Origin: Tropicimonas sp033101155
GTDB taxonomy: Bacteria > Pseudomonadota > Alphaproteobacteria > Rhodobacterales > Rhodobacteraceae
Direction: 5' to 3'
NCBI RefSeq assembly: GCF_033101155.1
Contig: NZ_JAWMPX010000014.1
Coordinates: 74,873 to 138,872, forward strand
DNA length: 64,000 nucleotides
In this document: piece by piece, positions 56,888 through 64,000 of the stretch
Layout: each line of letters starts with the position of its first letter
Numbering within the stretch: the first letter of the stretch is position 1
Translations under genes and position numbers: made by a program
Notes under the pieces: generated by a model
Seen by the model: the letters and a program-made list of their open reading frames with translations, nothing else
The model's database searches: none
What the model was told of the DNA's origin: nothing

Positions 56888-57602
56888 ATGCAGCCAACAG
56901 TGCAATTTCAGTCGATCAGCGTGCAGATGTTTCGTTGAACCTGTCTCCCGTCGATGTCGCTTCCTACACACGCGACCGCAGCGACCTGAAGCTCCAGCTC
57001 ACGAATGGCGACACGATCACATTGCAGGATTATTCGACGCGGAGTGCGACCTGTTTCTCAGCGAGGACGGGCAGATCCAGATGGTCGATCTCGGCGCTCC
57101 TGTCGGGGACCAGTGTTTCGCCCAGTATGGCTTCCTGCGCGCGGGTGAGAAATGGGGTCTCTATGACCAGCTGACCTTCCTCGACCTGCAGGAGATCAAC
57201 CCCGTCGCAACACCGCTCGCGGCGCCGCTCGCGACGTTCAGCCCCGGGCGTGCCAGCGCTCGCGGCCTTGGTGGCCGGGCCGCCGCAGCCGCCGTCACAA
57301 GCGGCGACAATGAAGACAGAAGCAACACTGCCGGCACCGACGACGAGGCCGATGGCGATGCCACCGAAACCACAACAGTCGGGGATGACGGCAGCTGGAG
57401 CGTCGATTTCACCCCCGATGACCTGGCCGACACCCCCGACACCCTGACGATCCATGGCGGATCGGACGACCGGGTCACGGTGGAGAACGCGGCGCAAACA
57501 AGCCAGACGGTCGAGATCGAGGGTGAGAGCTACGAGTTCTACACGGTTGGCGATGAGGGTGTGACCCTGATCATCGACCAGGATATCGACGTCGTCATTT
57601 AA
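56888..57602 (+). pseudogene. BapA-prefix-type adhesin remnant
   Basis: Reads MQPTVQFQSISVQ in one frame, shifts to a frame giving ADVSLNLSPVDVASYTRDR and KLQLTNGDTITLQDY, then a one-base loss at about 57031-57036 (TATTCG where TATTTCG would keep frame) moves to DAECDLFLSEDGQIQMVDLG, and KWGLYDQLTFLDLQEIN. This is the prefix domain of large type I-secreted biofilm adhesins. The repeat region is nearly all deleted: an Ig-like stub (TVGDDGSWSVDFTPDDLA) is followed by a C-terminal end (YTVGDEGVTLIIDQDIDVVI) that stops cleanly at 57602. Confidence 0.8.
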
Positions 57603-57644
57603 GTTACCGGGGCGGCCCATGTCTCCTCGACCGCGAGGCCTCCG

Positions 57645-58300
57645 ATGAACAGGTCGTCGCTCGCCGGTCCAGCTTCGAGCAGGAGGACACGGATTCCCGC
57701 GCGCCGGTCCAGTGTTCCCGACAAGAGCGCACCGGACGGGATCGCCACTATCGCACTGGCCTCCTCCACCCGGACAGCCGAAGCCGATCTGTTGACTGTC
57801 AAAAGGCGCTCGGAAACGCAGGACAAGAACTGGTTGCCGACCATCGGCCCGACCGTGTCGCTGACCAGTCTCGGCGACGTGGTGGCCGGGCTCGTCATTG
57901 ACCAAGTGCCCTTCGATCACGGGCGCAAGAAGCAAGAAGGCGGCGCGCGACTTTGCCGCCGCCGATGTCGAGGTGGCCGCCGTCACCCTCTCCGAGGACA
58001 TGAACGACCGTGTCTGCACCACCCAGCCGCTCTATCTTGAGGCGATGGGTGGGCGCGACGGGGCCAGCCTTGGCGACCGCGAGCTGTCCCGGACGGCGCA
58101 TTTCCGGCGCATCGTGCATGGCCGCGTCACCGGCGGTGTCGCCAACAAGGACGACCTGCGTTTGATGGATGCACGCATAAACTCCCTGACCACGATCCGC
58201 GACACCGCCATCGAATCCGGAGAGACCGCACAGGCGGAACTGACCGAAATGACGGGCAACGCGCCAACGCTCGGCTCCGCCTCTCCCATCGACATGCGCG
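57645..58300 (+). pseudogene. TolC-family outer-membrane protein remnant
   Basis: Recognisable pieces: TAEADLLTVKRRSETQDKNW, LTSLGDVVAGLVIDQVPFDHGRKK, then in the next frame ARDFAAADVEVAAVTLSEDM, RIVHGRVTGGVANKDDLRLM and DARINSL. The frame change is explained exactly by a tandem duplication of CAAGAAG at 57926-57932 and 57933-57939. The N-terminal signal region and the second half of the protein are missing. Boundaries are approximate. Confidence 0.75.
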
Positions 58301-58698
58301 CCAGCCGGGGCGTCGCGGCGATCCTGCTCGAAGGGGCGCTGAAGCTTGTCCGCGCCAGGATGGGCGATGCGGCCGGTCGCCGGATGGAGCTCTCGATACA
58401 GAACCGCCTGATGCGCCGCCTGCTCGAAATGCGCTCGGATCGCCGCCCTCTGCCCCCCTTCCGGCTTCTTCGCCGCGATGCGCGATTTCGTCTCGGTGGG
58501 CGAATTCTTCACCTCTTCGACCATCGCCGTGTTGGCGGTGACGGTCGACACCAAGGCGCTGGCCGAGCGGCAGAGGGAGATCGAGATCCGGCCCGGCATG
58601 CGGGCAACGGTCGAACTGCATTCCGGCGCTCCAGGACGATCCTGCGCTACTTGCTCAGACCGCTCTACGGGTCCAAGGACGCCGTCCGGGCGCCCTGA
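58301..58698 (+). pseudogene. Fused remnants of type I secretion ABC (LapB-like) and HlyD-like genes
   Basis: RMELSIQNRLMRRLLEMRSDR followed after a frame change (near 58450-58470) by FFAAMRDFVSVGEFFTSSTI resembles the membrane part of LapB-type secretion ATPases; no Walker motifs remain. It then jumps directly into an HlyD-like C-terminus (VTVDTKALAERQR, IEIRPGMRATVELHSG), shifts frame near 58625-58630, and ends ILRYLLRPLYGSKDA-VRAP at 58698. So a large deletion joined two genes, with further small lesions. Confidence 0.72.
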
Positions 58699-58811
58699 GC
58701 ACGCGGCCGGACGGCCGCTCACGCGTCGGCCAGCGCGCCCGGCGAAATCGGACATGGCCTCTTCGGGGCTCAGGCGCTAGGAATGAACGACCCGGAATGG
58801 AGCCTGCCCTG

Positions 58812-59495
58812 ATGTCCGACTTCGACCTCGTCATCTTCGACTGTGACGGCGTTCTGATCGACAGCGAATTGATCTCCGCCCATATGCTCGTGGCCGAGCT
58901 TGCCAAACATGACGTCCATGTGGACCTGTCCTATGTCGCCCGCCATTTTCTCGGTCGCTCCTACCCCGTCGTGATTTCCCAGATCCGCACGGAATTCGGC
59001 CTCGAACTGCCGCCCGAATTCGAAACGGACTACCGCGCCCGCCTCCTCGCCGCCTTTGATTCCGAGCTGACGGAAATGCCGGGCGTTCGCGCCACCATCG
59101 AGGCGTTGGCGGTGCCCTGCTGTGTCGCCACCTCCTCCAGCCCGCCACGCGTTGAGCGCGCGCTGGAGATCGTCGGCATGACCGGCCTCTTCGGCACCAA
59201 TATCTTCACCGCGTCCGAGGTCAGCCATGGCAAGCCCGCCCCCGACCTCTTCCTCCATGCCGCCGCCCGGATGAACACGCCGCCCGCGCGCTGCCTCGTC
59301 ATCGAAGACAGCTTCAACGGCATCCGCTCCGGGCTCGCGGCGGGCATGGAAGTCTGGCAATTCACCGGCGGCAGCCACATGGATGGCGTCGCGCTCGACG
59401 GTCCCGGCCTGCCTGTGCCGCAGCGCAGATTTGCAAGTTTCGACGATTTCTATCACCCTGTCCCGCATCTCAGGAAGACTGACCCCGCCGCATGA
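58812..59495 (+). CDS. HAD-superfamily phosphatase, beta-phosphoglucomutase-like
   Basis: 227 residues. Motif I FDCDGVLIDSE (nucleophile Asp and acid Asp), motif II TSSSP, motif III Lys in SEVSHGKPAPDLFLHAA, motif IV VIEDSFNGIRSG. Likely a sugar- or polyol-phosphate phosphatase. First gene of the polyol operon, overlapping the SorC regulator by ATGA. Start at 58812 taken; an in-frame ATG at 58797 (MEPALMSDF) is possible. Confidence 0.9.
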   Translation: MSDFDLVIFDCDGVLIDSELISAHMLVAELAKHDVHVDLSYVARHFLGRSYPVVISQIRTEFGLELPPEFETDYRARLLAAFDSELTEMPGVRATIEALAVPCCVATSSSPPRVERALEIVGMTGLFGTNIFTASEVSHGKPAPDLFLHAAARMNTPPARCLVIEDSFNGIRSGLAAGMEVWQFTGGSHMDGVALDGPGLPVPQRRFASFDDFYHPVPHLRKTDPAA

Positions 59496-60451
59496 ACAGC
59501 CCCAAGCAGACAGAGACCGACGCCACCCCGCTTGACCAGGCCGCGCGCGCTGCCTGGCTTTACTATGTCGGCGGCAAGACCCAGGACCAGATCGCGCGCG
59601 AACTTGGCATCTCCCGTCAACGCGCGCAGCGGCTTGTCTCCAAGGCCGTGGCCGAGGGGCTGATCCATTTCCGTCTGGAGCATACTCTGTCGACCTGCCT
59701 TGAGCTCGAAGCCGCGCTGACGCGCAAGTTCGGGCTCAAACTCAGCCGCGTCGCCCCGTCACTCGGCGACGGGGTGGACCCGTCGCTCTCCATCGCCTCG
59801 CTGACCGCTGTCGAGATGGAGCGCGTCCTCGCCTCCCCCAGCCCGATCGTGATGGCGCTTGGCACCGGGCGGACCCTGCGCTCCGCGGTCGAGGCGATGC
59901 AGGGGATGCATTGCGAGCATCACAAGCTGGTCTCGCTCAACGGCAATATCTCGCCCGATGGCAGCGCCTCGCATTACGATGTGATCATGCGCATCGCCGA
60001 CAAGGTCCACGCGCCGCATTTTCCGATGCCGCTGCCGGTGGTCGCGGCCACGGCCAAGGAGCGGGACATGTTCCATGCGTTGCTGCCGATCCAGCGGACG
60101 ATGGAGCTCGCCGAATCCGCCGACGTGGCTTTTGTCGGCATCGGGCAGATGGATGACAGCGCGCCGATGCTCAAGGATGGCTTCCTTTCCAACCGGGACC
60201 TGGCCGCCATGCAGGAGGCAGGCGCGGTCGGCGAGATCGTCGGTTGGATCTACGACGAATCGGGTCGTTACTACAATTTCGGACCGAATCTGCGCGCCGC
60301 GGGCGTCCGGGTGGAGATAGCCGAGGGCAAGCGCGTGGTGGCCGTGGCTGCCGGCACCGCCAAGGTGACTGCGCTGCGGGCCGCAATTTCCGGCAATCTT
60401 GTCAACGGCTTGATCACGGACGAGGCCACGGCAGCAGAGCTGCTCTCCTGA
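59492..60451 (+). CDS. SorC/DeoR-type sugar-responsive regulator (SmoC-like)
   Basis: 319 residues. N-terminal HTH (GGKTQDQIARELGISRQRAQRLVSKA) and a SorC C-terminal sugar-phosphate-binding domain (about 65-315, ALGTGRTLRSAVEAM and GQMDDSAPMLKDGFLS). It sits between the phosphatase and the transporter operon; the palindromes in front of smoE are its likely operators. ATGA overlap with the phosphatase fixes the start. Confidence 0.92.
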   Translation: MNSPKQTETDATPLDQAARAAWLYYVGGKTQDQIARELGISRQRAQRLVSKAVAEGLIHFRLEHTLSTCLELEAALTRKFGLKLSRVAPSLGDGVDPSLSIASLTAVEMERVLASPSPIVMALGTGRTLRSAVEAMQGMHCEHHKLVSLNGNISPDGSASHYDVIMRIADKVHAPHFPMPLPVVAATAKERDMFHALLPIQRTMELAESADVAFVGIGQMDDSAPMLKDGFLSNRDLAAMQEAGAVGEIVGWIYDESGRYYNFGPNLRAAGVRVEIAEGKRVVAVAAGTAKVTALRAAISGNLVNGLITDEATAAELLS

Positions 60452-60490
60452 AAATCCCTCAGCGAATGTGACAAACCCGCGACTCAGCGG

Positions 60491-60545
60491 TTGACAGATT
60501 CACGCCTATAAGTGAGCATATTCCCACTACATGAGCATATGCTCA
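60491..60545 (+). promoter_or_regulatory. smoE promoter with SorC-type operator
   Basis: Perfect 14-base palindrome TGAGCATATGCTCA at 60532-60545, and a related site TGAGCATATTCCCA at 60513-60526, 19 bases apart. TTGACA at 60491-60496 can be a -35, which places the first site over the -10 region and the second near the start of transcription, suiting repression. Confidence 0.65.
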
Positions 60546-60566
60546 CCAATGCTTAGGAGGAGAAGC

Positions 60567-61868
60567 ATGACTCTCAAGGTTTCAACCTTGCTCAGCGCTT
60601 GCGCTGTCGCTGCCCTGTCCACTGCTGCCACTGCCGAAACGATCACCATCGCAACCGTGAATAACGGCGACATGATCCGTATGCAGGGCTACACGGACGA
60701 CTTTACCGCCAAGACCGGCCACGAGGTCGAGTGGGTGACGCTGGAAGAAAACGTGCTGCGTCAGCGCGTGACCACCGACATCAGCACCAAAGGCGGTGCC
60801 TTCGACATCATGACAATCGGCATGTACGAGACGCCGATCTGGGGCGCCAATGGCTGGCTCGTCCCGCTTGATGGCCTGAGCGATGAATATGATGTCGCTG
60901 ACATCCTGCCCGCCATGTCCGGCGGTCTGTCGCATGACGGTACGCTCTTCGCGGCACCGTTCTACGGCGAAAGCTCGATGATCATGTACCGCGCCGACCT
61001 TATGGAAAAGGCCGGCATGGAAATGCCCGATGCGCCGACCTGGGAGTTCATCCGGGAAGCCGCTGCGGCGATGACCGATCGCGACGCCGAAATCAACGGT
61101 ATCTGCCTTCGCGGCAAGGCCGGCTGGGGTGAAGGCGGCGCGTTCATCACCGCGATGTCCAACTCGTTCGGCGCCCGCTGGTTCGACGAGGACTGGAAGC
61201 CGCAGTTCGACACCCAGCCGTGGAAAGACACGCTGGAATTCTATGTCGGCATGATGACCGAATCCGGACCTCCGGGCTACGCCACCAACGGTTTCAACGA
61301 GAACCTCTCGCTGTTCCAGCAGGGCAAGTGCGGCATGTGGATCGACGCCACCGTTGCGGCCTCTTTCGTGACCAACCCGGACGACTCCACGGTTGCCGAC
61401 AAGGTTGACTTCGCGCTGGCGCCGGATACCGGCCTTGGCAAGCGTTCGAACTGGCTCTGGGCCTGGGCCCTGGGTATCCCGGCAGGCACCCAGAAGGTTG
61501 ATGCCGCGAAACAGTTCATCGAATGGGCAACCTCGAAAGACTATATCGAGCTCGTCGCTGCGAAAGAAGGCTGGGCCAACGTACCGCCGGGTGCACGCAC
61601 CTCGCTCTACGAGAACCCCGAGTACCAGAAGGTGCCCTTCGCACAGAAGACGCTGGACTCGATCCTGTCTGCCGATCCGAACAACCCGACCGTCGATCCG
61701 GTTCCCTATGTGGGCATCCAGTTCGCCGCCATCCCGGAGTTTGCCGGTATCGCAACCGAAGTCAGCCAGGAGTTCTCGGCTGTCTATGCTGGTCAGCAGT
61801 CCGTCGATGAGGCCCTCGAAAAGGCCCAGGCACTGGCCACTGACGCGATGGAAGCTGCAGGTTACTGA
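60567..61868 (+). CDS. smoE: Polyol (sorbitol/mannitol) ABC transporter binding protein
   Basis: 433 residues with a signal peptide (hydrophobic core to about 20, cleavage near ATA-ETI). The mature start TIATVNNGDMIRMQGYTDDF and the segments WVTLEENVLRQRVTTDI and GKCGMWIDATVAASFVT correspond closely to Rhodobacter SmoE as I remember it. TAGGAGGAG precedes the ATG at 60567. Periplasmic capture of sorbitol, mannitol or related polyols. Confidence 0.93.
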   Translation: MTLKVSTLLSACAVAALSTAATAETITIATVNNGDMIRMQGYTDDFTAKTGHEVEWVTLEENVLRQRVTTDISTKGGAFDIMTIGMYETPIWGANGWLVPLDGLSDEYDVADILPAMSGGLSHDGTLFAAPFYGESSMIMYRADLMEKAGMEMPDAPTWEFIREAAAAMTDRDAEINGICLRGKAGWGEGGAFITAMSNSFGARWFDEDWKPQFDTQPWKDTLEFYVGMMTESGPPGYATNGFNENLSLFQQGKCGMWIDATVAASFVTNPDDSTVADKVDFALAPDTGLGKRSNWLWAWALGIPAGTQKVDAAKQFIEWATSKDYIELVAAKEGWANVPPGARTSLYENPEYQKVPFAQKTLDSILSADPNNPTVDPVPYVGIQFAAIPEFAGIATEVSQEFSAVYAGQQSVDEALEKAQALATDAMEAAGY

Positions 61869-61881
61869 CGCTTTCCTCCCA

Positions 61882-61916
61882 GTCCGGGGGACACTCCCTC
61901 TCCCAGTCCCCCGGAC
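61882..61916 (+). promoter_or_regulatory. Intercistronic stem-loop after smoE
   Basis: Ten-base perfect stem (61882-61891 with 61907-61916), 15-base loop, no U-tract. Likely tunes smoE mRNA against the downstream permeases. Confidence 0.65.
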
Positions 61917-61994
61917 ACTCTACGACCCGACCGTCCCTTTCCCATTGCCGAACCTGCCAGGCGGGCCCAGCCCGTCCATAGAGGAGGTGTGTCC

Positions 61995-62873
61995 ATGGCT
62001 ACCCAGCATTCGAGATCCGCTGCGCGCGTGATGATGGCTCCGGCCGTCTTCCTGCTCCTGGTTTGGATGCTCGTCCCACTAACGATGACCCTGTACTTCT
62101 CGTTCAAGAAGTATCTGCCACTACGGGGTGACACGGTTTCCAACGGCCTCGAATGGGTCGGTTTCGAGAACTACGTCCGCTTCGTGACGTCGAGTTCCTT
62201 CTGGCCAAGTGTCCAGACCACACTCATTATCGTCGGCGGCGTACTCCTGATCACCGTCTTCCTTGGCGTTCTTCTGGCGATCCTGCTCAACCAGCCAATG
62301 TGGGGTCAGGGCGTCGTCCGCGTTCTCGTCATCGCGCCCTTCTTCGTCATGCCCACCGTTTCGGCGCTGGTCTGGAAGAACATGTTCATGGACCCCACGA
62401 ACGGCCTTCTCGCACATCTGTGGAAATTCTTCGGCGCCGAGCCCGTTATCTGGCTCAGCGAGGCCTCACTGCAATCGATCATCATGATCGTCTCCTGGCA
62501 GTGGCTTCCCTTCGCGACACTGATCCTTCTGACGGCGATCCAGTCGCTCGACCGCGAGCAACTCGAGGCTGCGGAAATGGACGGTGCCCAGCCGCTGGCC
62601 CGCTTCGGCTATATCACGCTGCCGCATCTCAGCCGCGCAATCACCATCGTGATCCTGATCCAGACGATCTTCCTTCTGGCGGTCTTCGCTGAGATCTTCG
62701 TCACCACCGGGGGCGCCTTCGGCACCCGCACGCTGACATACCTGATCTTCCAGCGCGTGCTGGAAAGCCAGAATATCGGCCTCGGCTCAGCCGGCGGTGT
62801 CTATGCAATCATTCTCGCCAACATCATTGCCATCTTCCTGATGCGCATTGTCGGCAAGAACCTGGACGCGTGA
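61995..62873 (+). CDS. smoF: Polyol ABC transporter permease (MalF type)
   Basis: 292 residues with six membrane segments. EAA loop visible as EAAEMDGAQPLARFGYITLP. GAGGAGG precedes ATG 61995; a GTG at 61989 is less likely. It follows smoE after 126 bases and precedes smoG by 10. Confidence 0.93.
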   Translation: MATQHSRSAARVMMAPAVFLLLVWMLVPLTMTLYFSFKKYLPLRGDTVSNGLEWVGFENYVRFVTSSSFWPSVQTTLIIVGGVLLITVFLGVLLAILLNQPMWGQGVVRVLVIAPFFVMPTVSALVWKNMFMDPTNGLLAHLWKFFGAEPVIWLSEASLQSIIMIVSWQWLPFATLILLTAIQSLDREQLEAAEMDGAQPLARFGYITLPHLSRAITIVILIQTIFLLAVFAEIFVTTGGAFGTRTLTYLIFQRVLESQNIGLGSAGGVYAIILANIIAIFLMRIVGKNLDA

Positions 62874-62883
62874 GGAGGACATC

Positions 62884-63714
62884 ATGGCTCGTGCAATAAC
62901 CACGCAACGCAAATTCATCAACACAACGGCCGCCTGGGCCGTCGGCCTGCTGATCTTCTTCCCGATCCTCTGGACCATCCTGACCAGCTTCAAGACCGAG
63001 GCGCAGGCGATCGCCGACCCGCCGATCTTCCTGAATTTCGACTGGACATTGGAGAACTACTCGGTGGTCGTGGAGCGCTCAAACTACATGCGCTTCCTGT
63101 GGAACTCGATCATCATCGCCGGCGGCTCGACGATCCTCGGCATCATCATCGCGATCCCCGCGGCCTGGTCCATGGCCTTCGTGCCCTCCAAACGGACCAA
63201 GGACATCCTGCTCTGGATGCTCTCCACCAAGATGCTCCCGGCTGTCGGCGTGCTCTACCCGATCTACCTTCTGTTCATCCAGATGGGGCTGCTGGACACC
63301 CGCATCGGCCTGACCATCGTGCTGATGCTCATCAACCTGCCGATCATCGTCTGGATGCTCTACACCTACTTCAAGGAGATCCCCGGAGAGATCCTCGAAG
63401 CGGCCCGGATGGATGGCGCCAGCCTGCGCGAAGAGGTCTTCCATATTCTGACCCCGATGGCCATTCCCGGCATCGCCTCGACGCTGCTGTTGAACGTCAT
63501 CCTGGCCTGGAACGAAGCCTTCTGGACGCTGAACCTCACCGCGGCCAAGGCCGCGCCCCTGACCGCCTTTATCGCCAGCTACTCCAGCCCCGAAGGCCTG
63601 TTCTTCGCCAAGCTCAGCGCGGCCTCCACCATGGCTATTGCGCCGATCCTCATCCTTGGCTGGTTCAGCCAGAAACAACTCGTCAGCGGCCTGACCTTCG
63701 GCGCAGTGAAGTAA
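62884..63714 (+). CDS. smoG: Polyol ABC transporter permease (MalG type)
   Basis: 276 residues with six membrane segments. EAA loop: EAARMDGASLREEVFHILTP. The typical ending QLVSGLTFGAVK is present, very like the ending of the MalG-type subunit at 6936. GAGGAGGACATC precedes the ATG at 62884. Confidence 0.93.
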   Translation: MARAITTQRKFINTTAAWAVGLLIFFPILWTILTSFKTEAQAIADPPIFLNFDWTLENYSVVVERSNYMRFLWNSIIIAGGSTILGIIIAIPAAWSMAFVPSKRTKDILLWMLSTKMLPAVGVLYPIYLLFIQMGLLDTRIGLTIVLMLINLPIIVWMLYTYFKEIPGEILEAARMDGASLREEVFHILTPMAIPGIASTLLLNVILAWNEAFWTLNLTAAKAAPLTAFIASYSSPEGLFFAKLSAASTMAIAPILILGWFSQKQLVSGLTFGAVK

Positions 63715-63724
63715 GGAAAAACCA

Positions 63725-64000
63725 ATGGGACATATCTCTCTCAGCCAAGTCACCAAGTCCTTCGGCGACGTCAATGTCATCCCGCCGCTGGATCTCGAGA
63801 TCAACGAAGGCGAGTTCGTCGTCTTCGTCGGCCCCTCGGGCTGCGGCAAGTCCACCCTGCTGCGGCTGATCGCCGGGCTCGAGGACGTCACCTCCGGCGA
63901 GATCCAGATCGACGGCCAGGACGCCACCGATGTGCCGCCCGCCAAGCGCGGTCTCGCGATGGTCTTCCAATCCTATGCGCTCTATCCGCATATGAGCGTG
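63725..64000 (+). CDS. smoK: Polyol ABC transporter ATP-binding protein, 3' end beyond window
   Basis: First 92 residues only: MGHISLSQVTKSFGDVNVI, Walker A GPSGCGKST and Q-loop MVFQSYALYPHM. A MalK-type ATPase, expected to serve SmoEFG. AAGGAAA precedes the ATG. Polyol dehydrogenase genes are likely to follow outside the window. Confidence 0.92.
   Translation, partial: MGHISLSQVTKSFGDVNVIPPLDLEINEGEFVVFVGPSGCGKSTLLRLIAGLEDVTSGEIQIDGQDATDVPPAKRGLAMVFQSYALYPHMSV

Noticed and set aside
56679..57602. 307-codon frame as an intact protein
   Set aside because: Its first half is out of frame with the recognisable adhesin prefix; only the part after about 57040 matches, so it is a pseudogene fragment.
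50003..58811. Insertion sequence, prophage or genomic island as cause of the decay
   Set aside because: No transposase, integrase, tRNA attachment site or flanking repeats could be seen; decay by point lesions and deletions is sufficient.

Overview
The window is a piece of a high-GC alphaproteobacterial chromosome, most likely Rhodobacteraceae (Roseobacter/Paracoccus-type). The signs are a class I lysyl-tRNA synthetase, a SmoEFGK-type polyol ABC operon, MatB beside a TRAP transporter, a class I PHA synthase with a phasin, a DUF6314 protein, DUF1127 beside a MocR regulator, and many ATGA-coupled operons. I saw no rRNA, tRNA, CRISPR array, prophage or intact insertion sequence.

Layout. (1) 1-12.1 kb is a galactoside utilisation island. 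A long minus-strand operon holds an ABC sugar importer (binding protein, two permeases), a GH36 alpha-galactosidase, a sugar-dehydrogenase-like SDR, 2-keto-3-deoxygalactonate kinase, KDPGal aldolase, an SMP-30 lactonase and a GH42 beta-galactosidase cut by the left edge. An IclR regulator plus the ABC ATPase diverge from it. Together they outline import, hydrolysis and oxidative (De Ley-Doudoroff type) galactose breakdown; only galactonate dehydratase is not seen. (2) 12.1-12.6 kb is a gene-free, structured region with two perfect DnaA-box sequences. (3) 12.6-17.5 kb is a TRAP transporter diverging from malonyl-CoA synthetase MatB, so probably malonate uptake and activation. (4) 17.6-34.3 kb is mostly housekeeping: purB, a GAF protein, a DUF6314 protein, a lytic transglycosylase lipoprotein, rplY, a phasin, gap, a GNAT, pepF, an HpcH aldolase, phaC, an oxidoreductase, a DUF808 protein, a 46-residue membrane protein, coaD and a CBS protein. 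(5) 33.4-49.4 kb carries LysR/mmsA, SDRs, a CitE-like lyase, a PiT transporter, a 3-hydroxyisobutyrate-dehydrogenase-like protein, a pentulose kinase, HAD enzymes, DUF1127/MocR, an MDR oxidoreductase and lysS. (6) 50.0-58.7 kb is a gene graveyard: a 1.2-kb gene-poor block, a CHASE2-type class III cyclase pseudogene, a FecR-like pseudogene, an intact SulP-STAS-cyclic-nucleotide-binding transporter, a BapA-prefix adhesin pseudogene, and fused remnants of the TolC/LapB/HlyD type I secretion genes. (7) 58.8-64.0 kb is a polyol (sorbitol/mannitol-type) operon: HAD phosphatase, SorC regulator, SmoE, SmoF, SmoG and the start of SmoK, with a clear palindromic operator.

The observations I rate highest are the coordinated decay of an adhesin/secretion/cyclase locus around an intact cyclic-nucleotide-binding SulP protein, a CTGC-N3-GCAG-like (PhaR-type) motif recurring at several intergenic places, an SDR whose catalytic lysine is replaced by asparagine inside an otherwise intact sugar operon, and well-defined operators for the SorC, IclR and MocR regulators. 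I found no system that I can confidently call new to science.
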